Origin: Exilibacterium tricleocarpae
Lineage (GTDB): Bacteria > Pseudomonadota > Gammaproteobacteria > Pseudomonadales > Cellvibrionaceae
NCBI RefSeq assembly: GCF_007004655.1
Contig: NZ_ML660094.1
Coordinates: forward strand, 124,001-188,000
DNA: 64,000 nt
Reading direction: 5' to 3'
Made by a program: the position numbers and the translations under genes. Shown here piece after piece: positions 36,577 through 46,263 of the stretch. Positions within the stretch are counted from its first letter, which is position 1; every line of letters begins with the position of its first letter. The notes below the pieces were generated by a model. That model ran no database searches. It was given only the letters and a program-made list of their open reading frames with translations, and was not told where the DNA came from.

Positions 36577-36635
36577 GACGGAGGGATTAAAAACTGAACA
36601 GCAAGGTCAGCTGATCAAAATTTAATCCCTCCGTC
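36577..36635. repeat. Palindromic repeat with 15-bp perfect arms
   Basis: GACGGAGGGATTAAA (36577-36591) is the exact complement of 36621-36635, with a 29-base loop that itself contains TCAGCTGA. It lies 17 bases after the AT-rich hypothetical gene and may act as its terminator or be a REP-like element. Confidence 0.8.
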
Positions 36636-36763
36636 CACTTTACGCTCTACTCACCTTTTCCAGCTTGGCAAAAAGGTGGGGCCGATAGCTGGAAAAGGAG
36701 CTGTGGGCAGTTGGAATCGAGGTGGGCCGGATGGCGCTTTGTGTGGTGGTTTTGATGTAGGGG

Positions 36764-36858
36764 AGTGGCACCATCCTAAGGGGTCGGAGTAAATAAATTT
36801 AGACCAGAAAAAGCCTGGTCAAAATTTATTTACTCCGACCCCGCACCGTGCCATTGGG
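36764..36858. repeat. Palindrome with 21-bp arms inside MITE-like ends
   Basis: The arms 36780-36800 and 36822-36842 are perfect complements (GGGGTCGGAGTAAATAAATT and mirror). The loop holds a second small hairpin (GACCAG/CTGGTC). Outside them, GTGGCACCATCCTAAG on the left and GTGCCATT on the right resemble the ends of the MITE family of this window. Palindromes with TTTACTCCGACCCC are typical REP-like sequences as I recall. It sits just beyond the GH13 gene's stop. Confidence 0.75.
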
Positions 36859-36879
36859 ACAGGTGCCTCTAGCGAAGCA

Positions 36880-38505
36880 CTAGAAACCCACCTTGGCAAA
36901 ACAGGCGCCATAGGGCGGCAGCGTTATTTTCTGCACCGAGCAGGTCGCGCCCTCAAAACCGTGGCCCGACAAGAGCGTAACCTCCCAGCCCTCCGGTACG
37001 TGCACCGTCTTGGCCTGGTTACTGAGATTGAAACTGGCCAGCATGTGGTCCCGCTCGTAAGTCCGCGAAAACGCCAACACATCCTCCGGCGCATCGATAA
37101 ACGCAATATCCCCCAACCGCAGCGCCGGTTGCTGCCGGCGCCACTGCATAAACCTGCGATAGGCGTTGAGCACCGAATCATTGGCCGAAGTCTGCACCTC
37201 AAAAGCACGACTGCGATGCTGCTCCGGGGTCGGCAGCCAGGGAGCGACTTTGGAAAAACCCGCCGCTACCCCCTCGGTGCTCCAGGGCATGGGCGTGCGA
37301 CAGCCGTCGCGCCCCTTGAACATGGGCCAAAACGCCACACCGTAGGGGTCCTGAATATGCTCGGGCCGGATCTCCGCCTCAGTCAGCCCCAACTCCTCGC
37401 CCTGGTAACTGCACACGCTGCCGCGCAGTGAACACAGCAGCGCCGTCAGCATTTTCGCCAGGTCGTCGCTGGGATTGTCGCCGCCCCAGCGGGTCAGCAC
37501 CCGTTTGACATCGTGGTTGCCGAGCGACCAGCAGGGCCAGCCATCGGTCAGGTTGTGCTCGAAACTCTCCACGGTCTCACGGATATAACGGGCGGAGAAG
37601 TCATCCACCAACAACTCGAAGCTGTAGGCCATATGCAAGCGCGAGTCGCCGGCGGTGTACTCGGCCATGGTCTTGATGGAATCTTCAGAGGATATTTCCC
37701 CCAGGCTCACGACACCCGGGTAGCGGTCCAGCAGCGCCCGCAGGGATTCCAGAAACGCCAGGTTTTCCGGCCGGGTGTTGTCGTAGATGTGGTACTGGGC
37801 GGCGTAGGGATTGTCTTCGCTGAAACCGCGCCCCTTGCGCGCCTCCTCGGGCTTGGCCGGGTTGTTGCGCAGTTGGCGGTCGTGAAAACAAAAATTGATG
37901 GCGTCCAGGCGCAGGCCGTCGACACCGCGCTGCAGCCAGAACTCCACCTCATCGAGTATCTGCGCCTGCAGCGCCGGGTTGTGAAAGTTGAGGTCGGGCT
38001 GGCTGTCGAGAAAATTGTGCAGGTAGTACTGCCGCCGCCGCGAATCCCACTGCCAGGCCGGGCCGCCAAAGATGGACAGCCAGTTGTTGGGCGGCGTGCC
38101 GTCGGCTTTGGGATCGGCCCAGACATACCAGTCGGCCTTGGGGTTGTCGCGGCTGGTGCGACTCTCTTTAAACCAGGCGTGCTGGTCGGAGGTGTGACTC
38201 AACACCTGATCGATAATCACCCGGATACCGGCATCGTGGGCGCGTTCGATAAGCCTGTCGAAATCCTCGAGCGAGCCAAACAGCGGGTCCACCGCGCGGT
38301 AATCACTGATGTCGTAACCGAAGTCCTTCATCGGCGAGGTAAAAAACGGCGACACCCAAATAGCGTCCACCCCCAGACTGGCAATATAGTCGAGCTTGTC
38401 GATGATGCCGCGCAGATCACCGACACCGTCGCCGTTGCTGTCCATGAAGCTTCTGGGGTAAATCTGGTAGATGACCGCCCCCTTCCACCACACTGCTTTA
38501 TTCAT
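36880..38505 (-). CDS. GH13 alpha-glucosidase
   Basis: The 541-aa protein is a complete GH13 enzyme of the oligo-1,6-glucosidase/alpha-glucosidase type: start VWWKGAVIYQIYPRSFMDSN, calcium-like loop DSNGDGVGD, nucleophile D201 (DGLRLDAINF), acid/base E270 (SLGEISSE) and transition-state D332 (LGNHDVKR), then a C-terminal beta domain. It releases glucose from maltose or related alpha-glucosides. No signal peptide is seen, so it acts in the cytoplasm on sugar brought in by the divergent MFS transporter. GGTGAG precedes the ATG. The close match to subfamily 23 is inferred. Confidence 0.93.
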   Translation of the reverse strand: MNKAVWWKGAVIYQIYPRSFMDSNGDGVGDLRGIIDKLDYIASLGVDAIWVSPFFTSPMKDFGYDISDYRAVDPLFGSLEDFDRLIERAHDAGIRVIIDQVLSHTSDQHAWFKESRTSRDNPKADWYVWADPKADGTPPNNWLSIFGGPAWQWDSRRRQYYLHNFLDSQPDLNFHNPALQAQILDEVEFWLQRGVDGLRLDAINFCFHDRQLRNNPAKPEEARKGRGFSEDNPYAAQYHIYDNTRPENLAFLESLRALLDRYPGVVSLGEISSEDSIKTMAEYTAGDSRLHMAYSFELLVDDFSARYIRETVESFEHNLTDGWPCWSLGNHDVKRVLTRWGGDNPSDDLAKMLTALLCSLRGSVCSYQGEELGLTEAEIRPEHIQDPYGVAFWPMFKGRDGCRTPMPWSTEGVAAGFSKVAPWLPTPEQHRSRAFEVQTSANDSVLNAYRRFMQWRRQQPALRLGDIAFIDAPEDVLAFSRTYERDHMLASFNLSNQAKTVHVPEGWEVTLLSGHGFEGATCSVQKITLPPYGACFAKVGF

Positions 38506-38709
38506 AGCTCACCTTATTCATAACTCACCCCGTTTATAACCCCACCCAAGACCCGCGATCCTGACCTTAGTGTCCCGGCGAACCGCTGTGTTATTGATAG
38601 CTCAACGCCTGCTATTGATAGCTGCCGATCCCTGCCCAAGTGCCGTCGGGCGCGGGTCCGGCCTATATTCAGTTACGTTAACTGCTGGGGCGCGCCGGGT
38701 GCAATAGAT

Positions 38710-38723
38710 TACATACGTATTCA
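38710..38723. promoter_or_regulatory. LacI-type operator-like palindrome, site 1
   Basis: TACATACGTATTCA matches an ideal dyad TGAATACGTATTCA at 12 of 14 positions. It lies in the gap between the divergent GH13 and MFS genes, 61 bases centre to centre from site 2. A LacI family regulator gene lies just beyond the MFS gene, so binding by it is likely but unproven. Confidence 0.5.
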
Positions 38724-38770
38724 TGGGGCCGGCGCCGGCCGCGGCCAAACCGGTATCGCCGGGGCTGCGG

Positions 38771-38784
38771 TGAATACGTATGCA
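38771..38784. promoter_or_regulatory. LacI-type operator-like palindrome, site 2
   Basis: TGAATACGTATGCA matches the same ideal dyad at 13 of 14 positions. GCAATAG and CTATTG flank sites 1 and 2 on the outside, extending the symmetry of the whole region. Two sites at this spacing would permit a looped repressor complex controlling both divergent genes. Confidence 0.5.
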
Positions 38785-38951
38785 CGCTATTGTTTTCGCC
38801 GCAGTCGAGTGCTTATTATGGCCTCTGTCGCGGGGACTCCTCCCTTCACCCTGCGGCAAAACGGGTTCGGCGATTCTCATGTTCATCCATGTCAATCGCC
38901 GAATTTTTAGGCCGCCGGCGCCAGCAGCGGCGCTGACGGTACTGACTGACA

Positions 38952-40553
38952 ATGACTACAATAACCAGCAAACCCGAAATAACCAGCAAACCCGAAATAA
39001 CCAGTAAACCAGAGCTAAGCGTCCTACAAATCTGGAACATGTGTTTCGGCTTTCTCGGTATCCAGATTGGTTTTGCCCTGCAAAACGCCAACGTTAGCCG
39101 TATTTTTCAGACCCTCGGCGCCTCCATCGAAGACCTGCCGATTCTCTGGGTCGCAGCACCGGTGACCGGCCTGTTGGTGCAGCCCATTATCGGCTACATG
39201 AGCGACCGCACCTGGAACGGTCTGGGGCGGCGCCGGCCCTTCTTTCTGGTCGGCGCGCTGCTGGCATCGTTCTCACTTTTCTTCATGCCCAACTCGCCCG
39301 GCCTCTGGATCGCCGCCGGCACCCTGTGGATTATGGACGCCTCCATCAATATCGCCATGGAACCGTTTCGCGCCTTTGTCGGCGATATGCTGCCGGAACG
39401 ACAGCGCACCACCGGCTTTGCCATGCAGAGCTTTTTTATCAGCGTCGGCGCCGTGCTCGCCTCCGCCGCGCCCTGGATGATGACCAACTGGCTGGACGTG
39501 GCCAATACGGCGCCGCCGGGGCAGATACCGGACTCGGTGCACTACTCTTTTTATATCGGCGGCGCGGCGCTGCTGGTGGCCGTACTGTGGACGGTGGTGA
39601 GCACTAAAGAGTACTCCCCCGAGCAACTGGAAGCGTTCGGCGGGCCGGAAGAGACCGCGGCAAGGGCGACAAGCACCGGCGCGCGCAGCGGTGACCAATA
39701 CCGGCGCGCCGGCTTTGTCTGGCTGACGGTGGGGCTGGCATTTTCATGGTTTATCACCGAGCGGGCACTGGACAAGGAACTGTATATTCTCGGCATAGGT
39801 ATCGCGCTGTTTGGCGTTGTTCAACTGATCGCCAACCAACTGCAAAAACGGCGCCTGACAGACAACGGTTTTTACCATATCGTCGACGACCTGTTCCATA
39901 TGCCGAAGACCATGAAACAGCTAGCCGTGGTGCAGTTTTTTTCCTGGTTTGCGTTTTTCGCGTTCTGGATTTACACCACGCCGGCGGTGACCGACTACCA
40001 CTACGGCAGCCGCGACCCGAGCAGCGCCCTGTATAACGAGGGCGCCAACTGGGTGGGGATTCTGATGGCGGCTTACAATGTCTTCGCGGCGCTGGCGGCC
40101 TTCTCGATTCCGCTACTGGCCCGCTACACCAACCGCCGCATCGCCCATATGGTGAGCCTTATGCTGGGCGGTCTGGGTCTGTTTTCGTTTTTGGTGATCA
40201 AAGACCCCAACTACCTGATCCTGTCGATGGTGGGCGTGGGTATCGCCTGGGCCTCGGTGGTGTCGGTGCCCTACTCCATTTTGGCGAGCGCCCTGCCGGC
40301 CAAAAAAATGGGCGTATATATGGGGATTTTCAATTTCTTTATCGTCATCCCACAAATTCTGGCTGCCAGTGTGCTCGGGTTTTTGCTTAAAGTGCTGTTT
40401 GACGGCGAGCCCATCTACGCCCTGGTGCTCGGCGGCACCAGTATGCTGCTCGGCGCCGCGGCGGTGTTGATGGTCGATGAGAAAACCATTCGCTACGACA
40501 GCCCGGCGACGGCGGTCGAAAAGCCTGCACGGCAAAATCTCGGCACCGGTTAA
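38952..40553 (+). CDS. MFS transporter, SLC45-like, probable alpha-glucoside uptake
   Basis: The 533-aa protein has 12 predicted membrane segments. It shows MFS loop motifs typical of the sucrose/maltose transporter group: GYMSDRTWNGLGRRRPF after helix 2 and later PYSILASALPAKKMGVYMG. The N-terminal tail contains three copies of ITSKPE, encoded by an 18-bp tandem repeat (38961-39014). In related bacteria this transporter is found with GH13 enzymes and LacI regulators and imports maltose or similar sugars. Substrate here is inferred from that context. Confidence 0.88.
   Translation: MTTITSKPEITSKPEITSKPELSVLQIWNMCFGFLGIQIGFALQNANVSRIFQTLGASIEDLPILWVAAPVTGLLVQPIIGYMSDRTWNGLGRRRPFFLVGALLASFSLFFMPNSPGLWIAAGTLWIMDASINIAMEPFRAFVGDMLPERQRTTGFAMQSFFISVGAVLASAAPWMMTNWLDVANTAPPGQIPDSVHYSFYIGGAALLVAVLWTVVSTKEYSPEQLEAFGGPEETAARATSTGARSGDQYRRAGFVWLTVGLAFSWFITERALDKELYILGIGIALFGVVQLIANQLQKRRLTDNGFYHIVDDLFHMPKTMKQLAVVQFFSWFAFFAFWIYTTPAVTDYHYGSRDPSSALYNEGANWVGILMAAYNVFAALAAFSIPLLARYTNRRIAHMVSLMLGGLGLFSFLVIKDPNYLILSMVGVGIAWASVVSVPYSILASALPAKKMGVYMGIFNFFIVIPQILAASVLGFLLKVLFDGEPIYALVLGGTSMLLGAAAVLMVDEKTIRYDSPATAVEKPARQNLGTG
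38961..39014 (+). repeat. 18-bp tandem repeat inside the MFS gene, three copies
   Basis: ATAACCAGCAAACCCGAA occurs twice exactly (38961-38978, 38979-38996) and once with changes (38997-39014). It encodes the ITSKPE repeats of the cytoplasmic N-terminus, so its copy number can change without a frameshift. Confidence 0.9.
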
Positions 40554-40659
40554 CTCATTTACCGCGACGCTTTTATCAGGGCACTTTGCCACTGCGCCGG
40601 AGCATTAAGACGGTTGGTGCCAATTTATTGCTGCCTACTCCGGTCCGATTGCCCTTGAT

Positions 40660-40760
40660 GAAGAATACCGTGGGTAGGTCTGCCAGCGAATTGGCACAAC
40701 CTCGCTTCGGTGCCACCACCCAATGCAGGCGCCTGCAACAAGTATCATTCTTCACGAACA
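40660..40760. repeat. Relic of the MITE family without central hairpin
   Basis: AAGAATACCGTGGGTAGGTCTGCC (first part at about 40669) matches the left flank of copy C. After the point where copy C has its long hairpin, the sequence jumps to AATTGGCAC and GGTGCCACCACCC, matching copy C's right flank. It is therefore a copy with the hairpin deleted or a precursor without it. Confidence 0.5.
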
Positions 40761-40814
40761 CCGCGCACGGTCGATACGCATTGACCGGCCGATACCACCT
40801 GCAATCACCAGGTC

Positions 40815-41843
40815 CTAACCAGCGCCGCAGGACCCGCGCACGATCAATCTGGCCTCGAGCAACTGCGACGCCACCGCTTCACCATCCACCAGTTTAAGCA
40901 GGTTCTTCACCAACAATTCGCCGGCCACTTTGGTGTCCTGCTGCACCGTGGTCAGCGGCGGATGGGTGTAGGACGCCGTGGGGATATCGTCAAAACCCAC
41001 TACGGCAACATCCCCCGGCACCTCGGCACCGGCTTCCTGCAATGCCTTGATAGCGCCGATGGCAATCAGGTCGCTGGCACCGAACACCGCGTCAAACGCC
41101 AGCCCCGAGGCGCGCAACCGGCACAGGGCCTGGTAACCGGCTGCCTCTGAGGTCTCGGCATCGACCTGCAAACGCGCGTCCACGGCGATACCGGCGTCTT
41201 CAAGGGCATGCCGGTAGCCCTGGTAACGTTCGCGAAATTCCGGTGCATGTTCGTCGGCGCCGCCCAGAAACGCAATGCGCCGGCGGCCGAGACCGAGCAG
41301 ATGTTTTACTGCCCGGTAAGCGCCGTCCTGGTTGTCGCAGCCGACGAAGATACCGGGCTGCTCCGGCATCACCGGCCCCCAGGTCACGAAGTGGGCTCCC
41401 TCCTGCTCCAGCTTGGCAATGCGCTGGGAATAGGTGATGTAATCGCCGTAACCCAAAAAGATAATACCGTCGGCGCGGTGGGAGTCTTCGTAATCGGCCT
41501 GCCAGTCGGCGCTGGACTGCTGGAAAGAAATCAGCAGATCGTAGCCGCAGTTGGCGGTGGCGCGGGTAATGCTGCCCAACATGGAGAGAAAAAACGGGTT
41601 GATCAGTGAGTCGCCGGTGCCCGGGTCCTCGCAAAACAACAGGGCGATGGTTTTAGAGTCCTTGGAGCGCAGATTGCGGGCGTTGATATCGACTTTGTAA
41701 TTGAGTTCCCGGGCAATGGACTGCACCTTGTCGCGGGTCTCTTTGCTCACCAGGGGACTGTCGCGCAGGGCACGGGACACCGTGGATTGGGAGACCCCCG
41801 CCAGGTAGGCAATATCAAACGATGTCGGCTTGTCCCCTTTCAT
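40815..41843 (-). CDS. LacI family transcriptional regulator
   Basis: The 342-aa protein has the LacI N-terminal helix-turn-helix (SFDIAYLAGVSQSTVSRALR) with hinge helix around residues 50-60, then the periplasmic-binding-protein-like sugar domain, ending with the typical PPLTTVQQDTKVAGELLVKNLLK. It converges with the MFS gene and probably represses the GH13/MFS pair by the two palindromes between them, released by an alpha-glucoside. The effector is inferred from context. Confidence 0.93.
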   Translation of the reverse strand: MKGDKPTSFDIAYLAGVSQSTVSRALRDSPLVSKETRDKVQSIARELNYKVDINARNLRSKDSKTIALLFCEDPGTGDSLINPFFLSMLGSITRATANCGYDLLISFQQSSADWQADYEDSHRADGIIFLGYGDYITYSQRIAKLEQEGAHFVTWGPVMPEQPGIFVGCDNQDGAYRAVKHLLGLGRRRIAFLGGADEHAPEFRERYQGYRHALEDAGIAVDARLQVDAETSEAAGYQALCRLRASGLAFDAVFGASDLIAIGAIKALQEAGAEVPGDVAVVGFDDIPTASYTHPPLTTVQQDTKVAGELLVKNLLKLVDGEAVASQLLEARLIVRGSCGAG

Positions 41844-42097
41844 GGTTCGCTGGTGCAGTTCACGGCTTGCGGGTGCGGGTCACAGCTCGCTGGCGCCGCC
41901 CGAACTACCGGTGTCTCCTCGTCGCTCCGCAGTGCGCGTCGCCCGCGGGTCGGGCCGCGAGACTGGCGCTGATATGGCTATTATTTTGATCTGCAACCGC
42001 CAGCCCGGCAAACAGAGCGACGGCGCTACCGGAGATATTACTGCCAAACTGCACAGGATACAAAGACCGCCGCTGACTGGCCCGACTCTGGCGCCGG

Positions 42098-42520
42098 TCA
42101 GGAAAAGGGGCTGTCGTGACTCCACTCGCAACGCACCCGCATGGCACCGGAACCGGGCACATGGGCGTCGCTCTCGCTTTCCCAGGTAAAGGTGTGGGTA
42201 CCGGACAACTCGGTCTCCAGATGCACCGTCGCCGAGACCCAGTAGAGTTTGCTGAGCAGGTCTTCAAACTTGGCGATCCACTGCTCCCACTCGTATTCCA
42301 CGGCCTTGTAGGATGCTCCAAAATGCATCACTTCCGTCTGGTAGCTGCCGAGGCTGGCCTCGGGCCGGGGGATGGCAAACATCTCCTGGCACAGAAACGG
42401 CCAGTCGTCGGCCTTTGGCAACTGCAACATCACTTCGCGGTTGCTGCGCCGCCGCGTCGCGTCGTTCAGGCACGGCGCCGCATCTTTTATACAGCCGTAG
42501 ACAATCGATTCCTGATCCAT
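42098..42520 (-). CDS. Hypothetical protein, 140 aa
   Basis: No family is recognised. The ATG at 42520 follows GGGGGA, so it is preferred over the longer frame to 42565. The protein is acidic and soluble, with a predicted alpha/beta mix, Trp-rich segments (YEWEQWIAKFEDLLSKLYWV) and a strand-rich C-terminus. It lies just downstream of the lysozyme-like lipoprotein gene on the same strand and may be cotranscribed with the ligA group. Confidence 0.65.
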   Translation of the reverse strand: MDQESIVYGCIKDAAPCLNDATRRRSNREVMLQLPKADDWPFLCQEMFAIPRPEASLGSYQTEVMHFGASYKAVEYEWEQWIAKFEDLLSKLYWVSATVHLETELSGTHTFTWESESDAHVPGSGAMRVRCEWSHDSPFS

Positions 42521-42552
42521 TGTTTCCCCCATGAGAAATCGCTCCCCCCCGT

Positions 42553-43170
42553 TTAAAAAAACCACCAGCCCGAACTGTCGAGCCGCTCCTGGCAGGTGGC
42601 CAGTTGACGGCGGTAACTGTGGGACCTGGCCGAGACCTTTTTGGCCACCTGCTTCAACCAGCCTTTGTTTTTGAAGGTGCGCCGCTGAAAGCCGCCGTGC
42701 CCCTCGTGATAGGCGAGATACAGATGGTAAGTATCGTCGGCGGCGATCTTGTTGCGCTTGCGGCTTTGGGCGTTATACCAACCGATAAAATCGATGGCAT
42801 CCTCGAAATCATCGCGGTCCGCACCCCAATTGCCGGTGGACTTCTTGTACCAGTCCCACGTGGTGTCTTTGGCCTGGGGAAATCCATAGGCGCTGCTTTT
42901 GCGCGGGCCGGGAAATATCCACAAAATCCGGGTGCGCGGCGGCTTGGCCTTGGGTCGAAAACGCGACTCCTGGTGCATGATGGCCATCATCACGGGGATG
43001 GACGAACCCCACTCTTTCTGGGCCGCCTTGGCGTCTTTGTACCAGCCTTTTTTTTCGTCGAAGATATCGCAGACATTGTTCACTTTTTTCGGCGGCGAGG
43101 TCACGCAGCCGGACAGCCACAGGCAGGCTAACAACAGGGCGAATCGATACGTAGTTGCAAACCGATACAT
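42553..43170 (-). CDS. Lipoprotein with lysozyme-like transglycosylase SLT domain
   Basis: A lipoprotein signal ends at LSGC, with the lipidated Cys near residue 22. The domain that follows has the lytic-transglycosylase catalytic Glu in MMAIMHQESRFRP, then SSAYGFPQAKDTTWDWYK and a late YHEGHGG, consistent with the SLT fold. It would cleave peptidoglycan glycan strands at the outer or inner membrane. A GTG at 43176 overlaps the ligA stop as GTGA; the ATG at 43170 lies two codons later. Either way, translation is probably coupled to ligA. Confidence 0.85.
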   Translation of the reverse strand: MYRFATTYRFALLLACLWLSGCVTSPPKKVNNVCDIFDEKKGWYKDAKAAQKEWGSSIPVMMAIMHQESRFRPKAKPPRTRILWIFPGPRKSSAYGFPQAKDTTWDWYKKSTGNWGADRDDFEDAIDFIGWYNAQSRKRNKIAADDTYHLYLAYHEGHGGFQRRTFKNKGWLKQVAKKVSARSHSYRRQLATCQERLDSSGWWFF

Positions 43171-43172
43171 AG

Positions 43173-45236
<2,064 letters not shown>

Positions 45237-46166
45237 CTATCCCTTCGATAACTGCCTGCGCTCAAAATCCTGCACCCGCTGGCGGCCGTGCTCCATGGTC
45301 TGCTGGGTCATCACGCTGCGGTTTTCGTCTTTCAATTCGCCGCCGAGATCGTCGCACAGGGCCTGCGCGGTAGCGACCATGCGATTGTAGGCCGCCAGGC
45401 TGTCGGCACCCAGGGGCAGCGTGAGAAACAGACTGACACCCGGCGTCTCGAATTGCTGCATGGTGTTCAGGTCGAAGGTGCCCGGCACCACGATATTGGC
45501 CATGCTGAAGAGGATTTCCCCCTCGCCCTGCTCGTCTTCATGGCAGTGAAAAATATTCATGGCGCCAAAGCGCAAACCACAGGACAGCACCGCATCCAAC
45601 AATGTCGGCCCCTTGAAACGCTCGCCGCCGGGCGCCATGACGTTGATCACTAGCACCTCTTCGGCCTCTACGGCCGGCGCTTCGGGCTGCGCCGCCGGCG
45701 GCTCTTCAACGGCCGGCGGCGGCTCGGCGACCGGCGCGGTGTCGAGTTCGTCGAGCGCGGTTTCACCCAGGCTCGGCTCGATGCGTTCGGCCTCGCTGGC
45801 GGCTTCGCCGGCATCCACCGATTCCATCAGCATGGGGACGGATTCATCGAGATTGAGGGTGACCTGTTCGGGAATGCGGTAGTGTTTGCGGCCGGCGGTG
45901 GTTTTGGATGCTTCGAACGCGGCGCGCACATTTTCGTTAAGCGCCTCGGCGGCTTTCTCATCGCGGGTGATAACGCGGGCACCGCCACTCGGCAACTCGC
46001 TGCCGTAGCTCTCCAGGTCTTCCCTTTCGGCGCCGGTCTGCATGCTCAGGGACATACGGATATTGCTTTTGCGCGCCTGCCGCATACGCCGGTAACCGTC
46101 CAGCAATACGCCGACGATCAACAGCACGATAATGATGGTCAACCATTCCCGCATCCCCATTTCCAT
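45237..46166 (-). CDS. zipA: Cell division protein ZipA
   Basis: ZipA anchors FtsZ to the membrane at the division septum. The 309-aa protein shows the ZipA layout: one N-terminal membrane helix (REWLTIIIVLLIVGVLLDGYRRMR), a charged then Pro/Ala/Glu-rich linker (about residues 40-175), and a C-terminal FtsZ-binding domain (about 176-300, VLVINVMAPGGERFKGPTLL onward). Gene order between smc and ligA supports the call. Confidence 0.95.
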   Translation of the reverse strand: MEMGMREWLTIIIVLLIVGVLLDGYRRMRQARKSNIRMSLSMQTGAEREDLESYGSELPSGGARVITRDEKAAEALNENVRAAFEASKTTAGRKHYRIPEQVTLNLDESVPMLMESVDAGEAASEAERIEPSLGETALDELDTAPVAEPPPAVEEPPAAQPEAPAVEAEEVLVINVMAPGGERFKGPTLLDAVLSCGLRFGAMNIFHCHEDEQGEGEILFSMANIVVPGTFDLNTMQQFETPGVSLFLTLPLGADSLAAYNRMVATAQALCDDLGGELKDENRSVMTQQTMEHGRQRVQDFERRQLSKG

Positions 46167-46263
46167 TGGCTACCACGCCCCCCTCTCGCAAATCGATTTG
46201 TCGCCCCGGCGATAACCCCTACCTGCCCGTTACGTTTGGCGAACTTTATATCACACTGACTGG

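Noticed and set aside
37513-38523. 336-codon plus-strand frame opposite the GH13 gene
   Set aside because: Antisense of a certain enzyme gene with no motif of its own.
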